A stretch of DNA of 64,000 nucleotides from positions 124,001 to 188,000 of the forward strand of contig CAXXJE010000001.1 in the NCBI GenBank assembly GCA_963675055.2, in the 5' to 3' direction. This DNA is from PGYT01 sp963675055 (lineage in GTDB: Bacteria; Bacteroidota; Ignavibacteria; Ignavibacteriales; Melioribacteraceae). The notes beneath the pieces were generated by a model, which ran no database searches, was not told the DNA's origin, and saw only the letters and a list, made by a program, of their open reading frames with translations. This document shows, one piece after another, positions 33,336-43,300 of this stretch (positions are counted from its first letter, which is position 1; each line of letters opens with the position of its first letter). The position numbers and the translations under genes were made by a program.

Positions 33336-33886
33336 AAAAACTTACACACTCACAGATATCCGAGAACAGAAGTACACTCGATAATATTGATGAAGTCGAA
33401 AAACTTCCTGTCTATGTAATATTAAACAGTATCAGAAGCGCTTATAATGTCGGTTCTATATTCCGAACTTCAGATGGTGCTATGATTAAAAAATTATTCC
33501 TTTGCGGATACACCCCACATCCCCCAAAGAAGGAAGTACTTAAAACCGCACTCGGCTCCACAGAAAGTGTCACATGGGAGTATGTAAAAGATCCTATAGA
33601 AGTTATTAACCAGTTAAAAGCGGATGGTGTTACTATTTGCGCACTTGAACAAACGAGTAAAAGCCGTCCTTACTATTCAGTCGACAATAAACAATTTCCC
33701 TTATGCATTATAGTTGGGAATGAAATTACAGGCGTAGACCAGGAACTAATAGATCTTTGCGATTTTTCAATCGAAATTCCTCAGTACGGGATAAAACAAT
33801 CGCTGAATGTAGCGGTGGCATATGGGATTTCAATTTTTGAGCTGAGGAAAACATTTGATTGTTCCGGGAGTGAACAGAAGCCGTAA
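33332..33886 (+). CDS. SpoU/TrmH family RNA 2'-O-methyltransferase
   Basis: A 184-residue SPOUT methyltransferase. Motif 1 is ILNSIRSAYNVGSIFRTSDG, motif 2 CIIVGNEITGVDQELID and motif 3 IPQYGIKQSLNVAVAYGISI, the SAM-binding trefoil knot. It lacks an N-terminal substrate-binding domain and so is close to the minimal TrmH/TrmL size; target tRNA or rRNA cannot be told. The start overlaps the SMR stop (ATGA), showing translational coupling. Its stop codon directly abuts the stop of the convergent AlbA_2 gene with no spacer. Confidence 0.87.
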   Translation: MKKLTHSQISENRSTLDNIDEVEKLPVYVILNSIRSAYNVGSIFRTSDGAMIKKLFLCGYTPHPPKKEVLKTALGSTESVTWEYVKDPIEVINQLKADGVTICALEQTSKSRPYYSVDNKQFPLCIIVGNEITGVDQELIDLCDFSIEIPQYGIKQSLNVAVAYGISIFELRKTFDCSGSEQKP

Positions 33887-34543
33887 TCAGATGGCACTTG
33901 TATAAAAATTTTCCCCATTATCCTTTGTGTGAACATTAAGCATATCTGCCCTTACAAGTTTAATAATTGTACGGGAGGCCCGTCTATTCGACAGATTTGC
34001 TGAATCCGCAAGCTCTTTCACGGTAATCGAATCGCATTCTTTCAACAGTTCGAATACTATTTTCTCATTCTTCCCTATCTGGTATTTATGAAGCGGCTTC
34101 TTTGAGCTTCGAGCCTGGAGTATTTTAATCATTTCTTTACTCGCGGGAACGCTTTTATCATTAACCCTGATAAAAACATGAGCCTCGTTTATATCAAGTT
34201 CACTCTTGTAATCCTGCAGCCTGTGAGGCTTATTTTCAGATTCCGGAATCTCACAGACAACTATCTCCCTGCCGTACAACTCAATAAAATGAATAGTATA
34301 ATTAACCTCCGGTTCACAGTAATTTTCAGCAGTCTCTTTTAACAGCTCCGCCTCCCCCTTTTCACTAAATACACCATAAACAGATCTGTCATCATCAATT
34401 CCAACCAGTAGATATCCCCCCTTCGTATTGGCGAAGGCAATCATTTCCTTGGCAATTTTTTCATATTCAGAGAAGCGCTGTTTAAATTCCACTCTTAAAC
34501 TCTCGCCACCCTCAATCAGTTTAAGAAGTTCAACGGCATTCAT
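33887..34543 (-). CDS. AlbA_2 (Schlafen-type) DNA-binding/ATPase-like protein
   Basis: A 218-residue protein. The AlbA_2 domain occupies the first half: RVEFKQRFSEYEKIAKEMIA, FANTKGGYLLVGIDDD and IVVCEIPESENKPHRL. The C-terminus (about 145-218) reads as a winged helix (FELLKECDSITVKELADSAN). Members are often annotated as transcriptional regulators or divergent ATPases; a regulatory role is plausible. It is the last gene of the secA-glnB-TPR run, 26 bp after the TPR lipoprotein gene. Confidence 0.8.
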   Translation of the reverse strand: MNAVELLKLIEGGESLRVEFKQRFSEYEKIAKEMIAFANTKGGYLLVGIDDDRSVYGVFSEKGEAELLKETAENYCEPEVNYTIHFIELYGREIVVCEIPESENKPHRLQDYKSELDINEAHVFIRVNDKSVPASKEMIKILQARSSKKPLHKYQIGKNEKIVFELLKECDSITVKELADSANLSNRRASRTIIKLVRADMLNVHTKDNGENFYTSAI

Positions 34544-34569
34544 GGTTTGCTTTCGGGATTTGAATAAAA

Positions 34570-36753
34570 CTATTTTTTCCTGGGACGTCCGGGTCGAGCA
34601 GTTTTTTTCTCCACCGCTTTCACACTGTCCTGACTGCTCTCCTCATCTTTTAAATCAACCTTTTCCTTCGAATCATCCTTCGATATATTCTGCAGCTGAT
34701 CGCTCTCCGGGTTATCCGCAACACTAACCGAATCCTGGTCGACAGTTCTGATACTATCAAGCTCTGCAACTGATATACCAAGACTATCGGCGGCAAGACT
34801 GTCCTGACGCATTGAATTTATCCTGGCAAGTGAATCAGCTACTTTTTTCAGCTCACTCTTGTAAAAAGTAAGTTTATTTTTAACAGCTATTGCGTAAGTA
34901 GATCTGTTATACTTGGCGGACAGGGAATCGTAAAATACTGCGGCGGAATCTTTTCTGTTTAAGTCATTTTCTAAAATAAATCCAATTGTATATAATGATT
35001 TGGCGGCGTAGGCAGATTCCGGAAATTTATCTGCAAGTTCTTTTAGCGTTGAAATTGCTTTATCATAACGGTTGCTGTCATAAATTGCTTCAGCCTGAAT
35101 AAACATATCTTTGGCCGGGTCTTTCTCAAGATCTATCTTTGTTAAGCCCAACTTTTCGGCTGCAGCATTTACTATTTTATCTTCTTTGTAATTCTCATAT
35201 ACAATTGAAAACAGACTATCGGCCTTCTGCTTATCGTCAAACGTCAGATAGTATGTACCCAGCGCGTAGAGTGCCCTTGGATACAGCTTGGAGCTCGGAT
35301 CTTCAGTAATTATTTTAGTGTAGTATTTATAAGCAGAATCAGGTATTTCAATCTCCGAAAAATATAAATTCCCAAGATTGTATTTAGCTTCGACAATTGT
35401 AGATTTCAGACTGTCCGCTGTCAACCTTGATTTGATTGGCTTTTCCTCAAACGGTGGTTCTTCGTCCATAATATATAGTGTCGAGTCAAAATCAGATCCC
35501 TCAAGTTGTTTCATCTCCATAAGCAGCATAGCAAGTGAATCTTTTTTAATGAAGTATTCCTCATATGCCGCCGAATCCCTGCTGAACAAAGTAGAGTCCA
35601 TGCTGTACTCATACTGTCTCGAGTATTTACTTAAATTATTAAAATTCTGTTTCAGGCTTTTGTATATATTAGACTTGTCCAGCGCTTTGTCCTTGTACTC
35701 TTTCGGGGCTTTAGTTTTAGAGACCCTGTTAAAAAGTACTTCGGCGCTATCCAAATCACCGAAATATTTTTCAATAATCTCAGCCCGCATAAATGATGCA
35801 ATACCCGCACTTTTCGTACTAGTATATATTGTATCAATCTCAGTATAAAGACTTAATGCCTCATCGATATCTTCAGTCAGATAGTATATATTCGCTGTCT
35901 CCAGTTCAACCCGGTCAATCTCTTCCCTGAACTTGCCTTCGCTTCTAAGATCATCCAGAATTTCGAGACTTTCATCAATCTTTCCAAGTTGCTTCTGAAT
36001 CTTCACATATTCAAGCGCACTTTCAAACTGGATATCGAAAGAAGGAGAATACTCATCGACAAGTGCAAACGAGGCAGCCGCATTTTCAAGATCGTTCTGT
36101 TTCATGTGCAGCTTTCCCATTTCAAAAGCTAATTCGGCGCTCATTTCATCTGAAGGGGAAACTTCGAGAAGTTTTTTTACGCCAAGGACAGCGCCGCTAT
36201 AATCCTCGCGATAGTTCAGAAAACGGACTTCCGTTAAGTTGGCATCGAATAGCAAATCGTTGTCTTCATTTTTCTGAGCCGCATCCTTTACGTTATTAAG
36301 TATCCGTATTCCTTCATCGAAACGTCTCATTTGGAGTTCCGATCGCGCAATCCATAATTGGTTTTCAAGCGCCAACTCGGATTCAGACAGTGATTCAAGT
36401 TCCCTGAATTTCCTTAGTGATTTTGTATAATTGCCCTGATAGTAATATGATTTACCGATCATAAATAATGCGGCATCAAAATAGTCGGTATCCTTATTGA
36501 ACTGGAGTATTTTAGAACAATTTTCAATTACCTTGTTAAGGTTTGTATTTGCGGACGAAGGTAATTTTGGTTCCTTGAAATCAAACAATTCTCTCTGTGA
36601 GTCTTCCAGGATGGCAATCTCAGCTTCCTCAAATGCTACAGCTGCGTTATAGTACCTGTTGAAATAAGTCGTAAAATTATTCCATAGTCCGCAGCCGCCT
36701 AAGAAAAGCGAAATAAAAACTACCGGTATTAATAATCTTTGTTTCAAATTCAA
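34570..36753 (-). CDS. Large TPR lipoprotein
   Basis: A 727-residue lipoprotein. The signal peptide ends in the lipobox LGGC (Cys21). The body is built of TPR-like helical repeats, for example DYFDAALFMIGKSYYYQGNY, ELALENQLWIARSELQMRRF and LYPRALYALGTYYLTFDDKQ. The last 90 residues are Ser/Asp/Lys-rich and end in a basic tail (RPGRPRKK). The layout resembles outer-membrane TPR lipoproteins of Bacteroidota such as the SprE/PorW group of the type IX secretion system, but no direct marker confirms that. It follows glnB by 17 bp. Confidence 0.75.
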   Translation of the reverse strand: MNLKQRLLIPVVFISLFLGGCGLWNNFTTYFNRYYNAAVAFEEAEIAILEDSQRELFDFKEPKLPSSANTNLNKVIENCSKILQFNKDTDYFDAALFMIGKSYYYQGNYTKSLRKFRELESLSESELALENQLWIARSELQMRRFDEGIRILNNVKDAAQKNEDNDLLFDANLTEVRFLNYREDYSGAVLGVKKLLEVSPSDEMSAELAFEMGKLHMKQNDLENAAASFALVDEYSPSFDIQFESALEYVKIQKQLGKIDESLEILDDLRSEGKFREEIDRVELETANIYYLTEDIDEALSLYTEIDTIYTSTKSAGIASFMRAEIIEKYFGDLDSAEVLFNRVSKTKAPKEYKDKALDKSNIYKSLKQNFNNLSKYSRQYEYSMDSTLFSRDSAAYEEYFIKKDSLAMLLMEMKQLEGSDFDSTLYIMDEEPPFEEKPIKSRLTADSLKSTIVEAKYNLGNLYFSEIEIPDSAYKYYTKIITEDPSSKLYPRALYALGTYYLTFDDKQKADSLFSIVYENYKEDKIVNAAAEKLGLTKIDLEKDPAKDMFIQAEAIYDSNRYDKAISTLKELADKFPESAYAAKSLYTIGFILENDLNRKDSAAVFYDSLSAKYNRSTYAIAVKNKLTFYKSELKKVADSLARINSMRQDSLAADSLGISVAELDSIRTVDQDSVSVADNPESDQLQNISKDDSKEKVDLKDEESSQDSVKAVEKKTARPGRPRKK

Positions 36754-36770
36754 ATCTCTTTTTGATTAAA

Positions 36771-37109
36771 TTATAACGCGTCTTTACCGGATTCATCGGT
36801 ACGAATTCTAACAGCATCCTTGACATCATAGACAAATATTTTACCGTCGCCAACCTGACCGGTTTTTGCAATATTCAGAATAATATCAACCACTGTCTCA
36901 CTTACTTCCTCCGGTACAACAACCTCTATTTTAATTTTAGGAACGAATTCAATCTGATACTCGCTGCCCCGGTAAGTTTCGGTATGTCCTTTTTGACGAC
37001 CATATCCGCGAACTTCAGAAATTGTCATTCCCATGATGCCTTCTTCCAGCAAAGCTTCTTTTACTTCTTCCAGCTTAAAGGGACGGATAATAGCTTCTAT
37101 TTTTATCAT
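36771..37109 (-). CDS. glnB: Nitrogen regulatory protein P-II
   Basis: A 112-residue PII signal protein, which senses 2-oxoglutarate and ATP/ADP and controls glutamine synthetase and ammonium uptake. The T-loop contains Tyr51 in YRGSEYQIEF, the uridylylation site of many PII proteins. GYGRQKGHTE is the B-loop/ATP region and KTGQVGDGKIFVYDV the second signature with TGQVGDGKIFV. It lies between secA and a TPR lipoprotein rather than next to amtB. A GlnE-like adenylyltransferase is encoded 3.4 kb away on the other side of secA. Confidence 0.94.
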   Translation of the reverse strand: MIKIEAIIRPFKLEEVKEALLEEGIMGMTISEVRGYGRQKGHTETYRGSEYQIEFVPKIKIEVVVPEEVSETVVDIILNIAKTGQVGDGKIFVYDVKDAVRIRTDESGKDAL

Positions 37110-37124
37110 AATTACTCCGGCTAA

Positions 37125-40100
37125 CTAGATTTTTCCATGACAGTGTTTGTACTTCTTACCGCTGCCGCAGGGACAAGGCTCGTTTCTGCCAACTTGTTTC
37201 TCAGCCTTAATAGGCTGTTGCTTACCACGTCGACCTCCTTCATCCTGCTGCTGTCCCCCACTTTGAATTCCCATATTCGTAACTGCATCTTTAACAGTGG
37301 TCATGCGTTGCGGACTTCTCCTCTGCTGCTGCACTTCTTCAGGCGCCTGAGGGAAGAATTTAAAACAGAATGTAACAACTTCATTCCTGATTGTATCAAG
37401 AAGCTGCAGGAATAAATTAAACGCTTCACCCTTATATTCGAGTAATGGATCTTTCTGACCATAAGCCCGGAGTCCGATACCTTCCTTCAGATCATCCATT
37501 TCACGCAGATGCTCTTTCCACTTGTTATCTATTACACTAAGGACTGCGTATCTCTCCAGTCTGGCCATAACCTCAGGAGTAATCATCTCTTCTTTTCGCT
37601 TGTAGAACTCTTCAGAAGCCTCCATGATTTTTTCTTTCAAACCATTACGTCCGACACTTTCATAAGTATCCGGATCAATTTTAATATCGATAAGTAGATG
37701 CTGCATCAAATCGGCGCGCAGTTGTTCTATCAAAGCTTCTTCGTAATACTGATCAAGGAAGTAATCAACGTACTCGTCAAGGTATTCAAAAACCTCATCT
37801 TTAAGCCGTTCACCTTCCAGAGCCTGACGGCGTCTGGAATAGATAACCTCTCTCTGCTGATTCATAACATCATCAAATTCGAGAAGTCTTTTACGAATGG
37901 CGAAGTTGTTTTCTTCAACTTTTTTCTGGGCTCGTCCTACAGACTTTGTGATCATCGCGTGCTGAATAGCCTCGCCGTCTTCCAGTCCGAGTCTTCCCAT
38001 TATAGCTGTAACACGATCACCACCGAAAAGTCTCATCAGGTCATCTTCCAGCGAGATGTAAAATTTGGATGTACCCGGATCACCCTGTCGTCCCGATCTA
38101 CCGCGCAACTGCCTGTCAATACGCCTGGACTCATGCCGTTCCGTACCCAGTATATACAAGCCGCCTTTCTCACGAACTCCTGAACCAAGTTTAATATCGG
38201 TTCCTCGTCCTGCCATGTTGGTTGCAATAGTAACGGCTCCCGGTTGACCCGCATAAGCGACTATTTCAGCCTCTCGCTGATGATGCTTGGCATTAAGAAC
38301 ATTATGAGCAACGCCCTGACGTTTAAGCATTCTGCTCAGAGTTTCAGAAACATCAACACTGGTTGTACCCACAAGTACAGGTCGTTTCTCAGCCTGAAGT
38401 TCTTTCACCTTTTCAATTACCGCGTTGAATTTTTCCCTTTTAGATCTGTAAATCGCATCTTCATCGTCTTCTCTGACTATCGGTTTATTCGTCGGTATAA
38501 CCACAACATCGAGTTTATAAATCTCATAAAACTCACCTTCCTCTGTTTCCGCGGTACCTGTCATGCCAGCCAGTTTGTTATACAGCCTGAAATAATTCTG
38601 AAGTGTAATAGTTGCCAGTGTCTGAGTATCTCTTTCAACCTTTACATTTTCTTTAGCCTCAATAGCCTGGTGCAGTCCGTCTGAATAACGTCTTCCCGGA
38701 AGAATACGTCCTGTAAACTCATCGACTATAGCGATCTTTCCTTCGTCCGTAACAACATACTCATCATCTTTGGCAAAAAGACTGTAAGCTTTCAGCATCT
38801 GATTGAGAGTGTGAATAGTATCAGATCTTTCGGAATAAACCTGGTAAAGCTCATCTTTAATCTTAAGTCTATCTTCTTCCTTAAGCGAATCATCGTTCTC
38901 AATCTTACTAATCTCGGTGCCAAGATCAGGTAATACAAAAAACTCTTTCCCTTCGCTTGAGCCGGCAGCAAGTTCTTCGCGTCCCTTTTCTGTGAGATCG
39001 ATAGTATTTTGTTTCTCCTCAATAGCGAAGTAAAGCTCCTCATCTATCTCCGGCATACGCTTGGCATTTTCACGAAGATATTCCATTTCCGTACTTTGCA
39101 TCAGTTTTTTATATTCGGGTTCACCAAGAAGTTTAATCAGTTTTCTGCTTTTAGGGAAACCACGATGCGCGCGAAGCAAATTTATTCCTGCTTTAGCAGT
39201 GTCATCTTTATTGCCGGTACTTAACAAACTTTCTGCTTCGGTAACTATTTGAGCAACGAGCGCGGACTGTTTACGGAACAATCGTTCAATTCTCGGTTTC
39301 ATATCATAAAACTTATGATCATCGGATTCGACCGGACCCGAAATAATGAGCGGAGTTCTCGCTTCATCTATAAGTACTGAGTCAACCTCATCCACTATCG
39401 CGTAATTGTGTGGTTTCTGAACACAATTCTCTTTTGATATTGCCATGTTATCGCGCAGGTAATCGAATCCGAACTCGTTATTCGTTCCGTAAGTAATGTC
39501 TTTTCTGTACTCTTCAAATCTCTGGTCGGGTGACATTGTATTAATAATACAGCCGATAGAAAGTCCATGAAATTTAAATATCTCGCCCATCCACTCGCTG
39601 TCTCGTTTTGCCAGGTAGTCGTTAACCGTAACAACATGAACACCGAGCCCGGTAAGAGCATTCAGATATATCGGCATGGTAGCAACAAGAGTTTTACCTT
39701 CACCCGTCGCCATTTCTGCAATTCTTCCCTGATGAAGGACAATTCCGCCAACGAGCTGAACATCATAGGGAATCATATCCCAATCAATTTTATTTCCAGC
39801 GGCATCCCAAGATTTACCCACAAGCCTTCGGCAGGTATCTTTAACAACTGCAAAAGCTTCCGGAAGAATTTCATTCAGTACATCCTCATATGCCTGATTT
39901 AACTGCTCTTTGAAGTCATCCAGATCATCGTGAAGTTTATGCTTATCCTCATCAAGCTCATCACTTGTGAGTTGTTCCCTTAGTTCCTCTATCTTATCGC
40001 GCAGCTCTTCTGTACTTTCCGCAATCCGACCTCTGAATTCATCAGTCTTAGCCTTAAGCTCCTCATCTGTTAGATTTTGCAGTTTTTCATATTCGGAATT

Positions 40101-40184
40101 TATCTGATCCACTACAGGCCAGATATCTTTCATTGCTTTAGTATTCTTATCTCCAAACACTTTCTTGAGAAGAGAATTTATCAT
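37125..40184 (-). CDS. secA: Protein translocase ATPase SecA
   Basis: A 1019-residue SecA, longer than the E. coli protein (901). The extra length lies partly in a charged helical insert at about residues 55-105 and partly in the middle and C-terminal regions. Walker A is MATGEGKTLVATMP at 158-171; the DEAD-like VDEVDSVLIDEARTPLIISG, TNMAGRGTDIKLG and RQLRGRSGRQGDPG motifs are all present. The C-terminal zinc motif is NEPCPCGSGKKYKHCHGK. It drives Sec-dependent export of preproteins through SecYEG. glnB follows at 15 bp. Confidence 0.97.
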   Translation of the reverse strand: MINSLLKKVFGDKNTKAMKDIWPVVDQINSEYEKLQNLTDEELKAKTDEFRGRIAESTEELRDKIEELREQLTSDELDEDKHKLHDDLDDFKEQLNQAYEDVLNEILPEAFAVVKDTCRRLVGKSWDAAGNKIDWDMIPYDVQLVGGIVLHQGRIAEMATGEGKTLVATMPIYLNALTGLGVHVVTVNDYLAKRDSEWMGEIFKFHGLSIGCIINTMSPDQRFEEYRKDITYGTNNEFGFDYLRDNMAISKENCVQKPHNYAIVDEVDSVLIDEARTPLIISGPVESDDHKFYDMKPRIERLFRKQSALVAQIVTEAESLLSTGNKDDTAKAGINLLRAHRGFPKSRKLIKLLGEPEYKKLMQSTEMEYLRENAKRMPEIDEELYFAIEEKQNTIDLTEKGREELAAGSSEGKEFFVLPDLGTEISKIENDDSLKEEDRLKIKDELYQVYSERSDTIHTLNQMLKAYSLFAKDDEYVVTDEGKIAIVDEFTGRILPGRRYSDGLHQAIEAKENVKVERDTQTLATITLQNYFRLYNKLAGMTGTAETEEGEFYEIYKLDVVVIPTNKPIVREDDEDAIYRSKREKFNAVIEKVKELQAEKRPVLVGTTSVDVSETLSRMLKRQGVAHNVLNAKHHQREAEIVAYAGQPGAVTIATNMAGRGTDIKLGSGVREKGGLYILGTERHESRRIDRQLRGRSGRQGDPGTSKFYISLEDDLMRLFGGDRVTAIMGRLGLEDGEAIQHAMITKSVGRAQKKVEENNFAIRKRLLEFDDVMNQQREVIYSRRRQALEGERLKDEVFEYLDEYVDYFLDQYYEEALIEQLRADLMQHLLIDIKIDPDTYESVGRNGLKEKIMEASEEFYKRKEEMITPEVMARLERYAVLSVIDNKWKEHLREMDDLKEGIGLRAYGQKDPLLEYKGEAFNLFLQLLDTIRNEVVTFCFKFFPQAPEEVQQQRRSPQRMTTVKDAVTNMGIQSGGQQQDEGGRRGKQQPIKAEKQVGRNEPCPCGSGKKYKHCHGKI

Positions 40185-40492
40185 TAGTTTCTCCCTAATT
40201 TTAAGAACGTTAAATTTAAAGATAGGGTGTCAGAAAAGCAAAGAAAGCGGGGTATATCCATAAACATTTAACTAAATAATAATGAGTAATTACACTGCAA
40301 AAGTAACCCGAATTATTCAGAAATAAAGTTCAAATGTTTTGCCCCATTCATTCACCCGGAATTGCGAATCGCTATTTTCAAGTATTAATTAACGTTCTGA
40401 ATATAATTTTAGATTTCCTATTAACTTTAGTTTAACTGCTTCTCGTTTATTTAGTATTTTAAACTATCTGTTCATATTAGATTTATACTCAT
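40185..40492. promoter_or_regulatory. Divergent intergenic region secA / glnE-like
   Basis: This 308-bp gap separates two divergently transcribed genes and must hold both promoters. On the minus strand TATCTTTA (40217-40224) lies 14 bp downstream of TTTG (40239-40242), a possible secA promoter with non-standard spacing. On the plus side the DNA is very AT-rich. No gene, riboswitch or repeat is seen. Confidence 0.35.
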
Positions 40493-43294
40493 TTGAATAA
40501 AACAAGTAAGTACAAGCTACCTGAAGATGTTATAAAGCGGCTCGCCCAATGGAGTTCCGGATTTTTATCGGCTGATGAACTGGACAGGATTGTTCTTACC
40601 TTTGAGCGGGAACTAAACAAATATCACGTTACCAGAGAAAATGAGTCCAATCTTATTCGCATATTTAATTCGGTTTTCGATAAAGTTTCTTTTCTTACCG
40701 ACTGCCTTAAGTATCCGCACCACCCTGAAATAATATGCAGTGTAGCAGTAAACAGTAATTACCTTACGGATATTATTGTTCGAAATCCGGAATTGATGTA
40801 TCAGATATTTAGTCCTGATTACCTTAAGAAAAAAATCTCTATCGACCTAATACTAAATGAGATTGGCGAAGGCATCAATCGTTTTAAAAGCCTTGAATCC
40901 AAAATTAAGTTTCTCAGGAATACAAAACGCAGATACCTGCTGAAAATTGCTCTGAATGATATCAGTGGAAATATTTCACTAGAAGAAATCGTCGGGAATC
41001 TATCAAGCCTGGCAATTGCGGTGAACCGATCGCTTTTTGACCTTTGCCTGATGGAAGTTTCCGCTTCACTAAATGTGGACCCAGGTTCCCATAAGTACGC
41101 GCTGATGTCGCTTGGCAAACTCGGCGGCAACGAACTGAATTATAGTTCGGATATAGATTTATTACTCATTTACGACAGCAACGAACTGCTCGGTAAGTCG
41201 TCACGAATTGAGTACCATGAAGTATTAATAAAGGCGACGAATTTATTCATAAGTAAGGCTACCGAATTTACTGAGCTTGGCAATCTTTACAGGGTTGACT
41301 TCAGACTCAGACCCGACGGCGGAATTGCACCGCTATGCAGAACCCTTCTCGATACGATGAATTACTATGAATCCAGAGGTGAATTGTGGGAAAGGCAGAT
41401 GCTTATCAAGTTGAATTTCTTGGGTGGCAGTTTAGATCTGTATAATCAATTCAACAGTTTTGTTAAAGCATACGTTTACCAGGTTAGTAAAGCTTCGCCG
41501 CTTGTGGCAATAAAGGAGATGAAAGAGGCAATAGAGAGACACCATTCGGATAAAAATAATATAAAAACAACCGCTGGCGGAATCAGAGATATAGAGTTTA
41601 CAATTCAGGCATTACAACTTGTAAACGGAAATCGTATGAAGGAATTAAGGACACCGAATACGATTACGGCAATTAGTACTTTGGAAAAACTTCAATTGCT
41701 CACAGCTGATGAATCGAAAACACTACGGGAAGCTTACATATATTATCGCAGGATTGAACATTATCTCCAACTCATGAATAATACTCAGACACATACAATA
41801 CCGGAAATCACTGAGTTAAGAAAGAGCCTGTCTGTGTATATGGGTTCAGGAACTGAGAAAGAATTATTCAAATTATTGAACGGTCATAAAAAAAATGTGC
41901 GCAATATATACGATTCGATAGTTGCCGTTTCAGGCAGCGGTAAGAAGAAGGAAGTGCGGATTGATCAATTAAATTTTCACGATAAAAAACGGGCTGAAAG
42001 AAATTTGAAATTTCTCGAATTCGGTACCGGATTAGTCAGCACTAAAAATTTCGATTCCAGAACAACCAGACATTTTACATCAATAAAACCATCATTACTC
42101 AAACTTTTAAACGAGACATTCAATCCCGACCATGTACTTGATAATTTCGTTAAGATGGTACAGTCGTATAAGTTTCCGGCTCTGTTATACGAGGAACTTA
42201 CAAACGAAAAATTTTTCAAGCAAATTCTCAGGATTTGTGAACGTTCCAATCTCGCTATCAACCAGCTTATAAATGAGCCGCAGCTTGTCGAGGATCTAAT
42301 ATCGCGGTCCGCATTTGCAAAGAATCTTACGGATTATATTGATACAACCTCATTCGAAAGGTATAAGTTCGCATTGGCTGTACAATTCTCGTTGAACCTG
42401 ATAGACTATTCAAAGGTTTCGGAACTTATTACTCAGTACATTTCTGCAATCCTGCAGAAAAACTTCGAAGAGTTTTTCGGTAAATACAATTTGTTTGTTG
42501 CAGGACTCGGCAGTTACGGATCTATGGAAATGACTTTCTTCTCCGACCTTGATCTGATAATAGTAATTGATGATATAAGAAATAATTCGGATGTCCAAAC
42601 TTCCGCTCAGAAGTATGTAAAGAGAAGCCGGGAATTCCTTCACTCACTGGAGATCGATTTTCGTCTCCGACCGGAAGGGAAAAGTTCGCCTCTTGTTTGG
42701 GATATTGGCAACTACGAGAAATATCTTGAATCCCGAGCAGGGCTTTGGGAATTCCAGTCATTGTTTAAGATGAGAAAATCGGCCGGTAGCGATGAACTGT
42801 GTACACGCTTTAAGCAAATTGTGATTAATAAACTTGCAAAATTTGATCCGGAAGTTATTGCAAAGGATATTACTGATATGCATTCAAAAGTAACAGCGCA
42901 AAGTTCATCAGTCTTGTCGAAAAGCATTGATCTTAAAAGATCTCCGGGCGGACTTACAACATTAGACTATTACCTGGCATATTATCAGCTTACAAATGAA
43001 TATTTCTACCAATACGCCGGTAAACCTGATTACTCCAAGAAACTTATAATTCGTAAGGCTAACAATGTTATTCCGGATATTAACGCAGTTAAACTGAACT
43101 ATGGGTATCTCAAGGATCTTGAGTTTATACTGCAGAACTCATTCGAGCAGCGCAAAGCTCTGGTTCCAAATGATAACATAAAGCAGAGTCTTCTCATTAA
43201 ATTTACCAGAGAAACAGACTCCCGCGGTCTTGAACAAAAATTATTAAGCATATTAAAAGAAAATATAAATTTACTTAAATCAATTAGCAGATAA
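40493..43294 (+). CDS. GlnE-like (glutamine synthetase adenylyltransferase family) protein
   Basis: A 933-residue protein with two nucleotidyltransferase-type halves like GlnE, which adenylylates and deadenylylates glutamine synthetase. In the N half, LGKLGGNELNYSSDIDLLLI carries the metal Asp pair and TAGGIRDIEFTIQALQLVNG the following conserved helix. In the C half the GLGSYGSMEMTFFSDLDLII site is present, but the expected GGI-x-D-I-E-F piece reads PGGLTTLDYYLAYYQL. The annotated start is TTG; there is no close ATG. Start of a three-gene run with DUF2723 (6-bp gap) and an acetyltransferase. Confidence 0.82.
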   Translation: MNKTSKYKLPEDVIKRLAQWSSGFLSADELDRIVLTFERELNKYHVTRENESNLIRIFNSVFDKVSFLTDCLKYPHHPEIICSVAVNSNYLTDIIVRNPELMYQIFSPDYLKKKISIDLILNEIGEGINRFKSLESKIKFLRNTKRRYLLKIALNDISGNISLEEIVGNLSSLAIAVNRSLFDLCLMEVSASLNVDPGSHKYALMSLGKLGGNELNYSSDIDLLLIYDSNELLGKSSRIEYHEVLIKATNLFISKATEFTELGNLYRVDFRLRPDGGIAPLCRTLLDTMNYYESRGELWERQMLIKLNFLGGSLDLYNQFNSFVKAYVYQVSKASPLVAIKEMKEAIERHHSDKNNIKTTAGGIRDIEFTIQALQLVNGNRMKELRTPNTITAISTLEKLQLLTADESKTLREAYIYYRRIEHYLQLMNNTQTHTIPEITELRKSLSVYMGSGTEKELFKLLNGHKKNVRNIYDSIVAVSGSGKKKEVRIDQLNFHDKKRAERNLKFLEFGTGLVSTKNFDSRTTRHFTSIKPSLLKLLNETFNPDHVLDNFVKMVQSYKFPALLYEELTNEKFFKQILRICERSNLAINQLINEPQLVEDLISRSAFAKNLTDYIDTTSFERYKFALAVQFSLNLIDYSKVSELITQYISAILQKNFEEFFGKYNLFVAGLGSYGSMEMTFFSDLDLIIVIDDIRNNSDVQTSAQKYVKRSREFLHSLEIDFRLRPEGKSSPLVWDIGNYEKYLESRAGLWEFQSLFKMRKSAGSDELCTRFKQIVINKLAKFDPEVIAKDITDMHSKVTAQSSSVLSKSIDLKRSPGGLTTLDYYLAYYQLTNEYFYQYAGKPDYSKKLIIRKANNVIPDINAVKLNYGYLKDLEFILQNSFEQRKALVPNDNIKQSLLIKFTRETDSRGLEQKLLSILKENINLLKSISR

Positions 43295-43300
43295 ATTAAA

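Noticed and set aside
33887..34543. AlbA_2 gene as part of a phage-defence system
   Set aside because: It lies at the end of a housekeeping run with no nuclease, helicase or other defence partner beside it.
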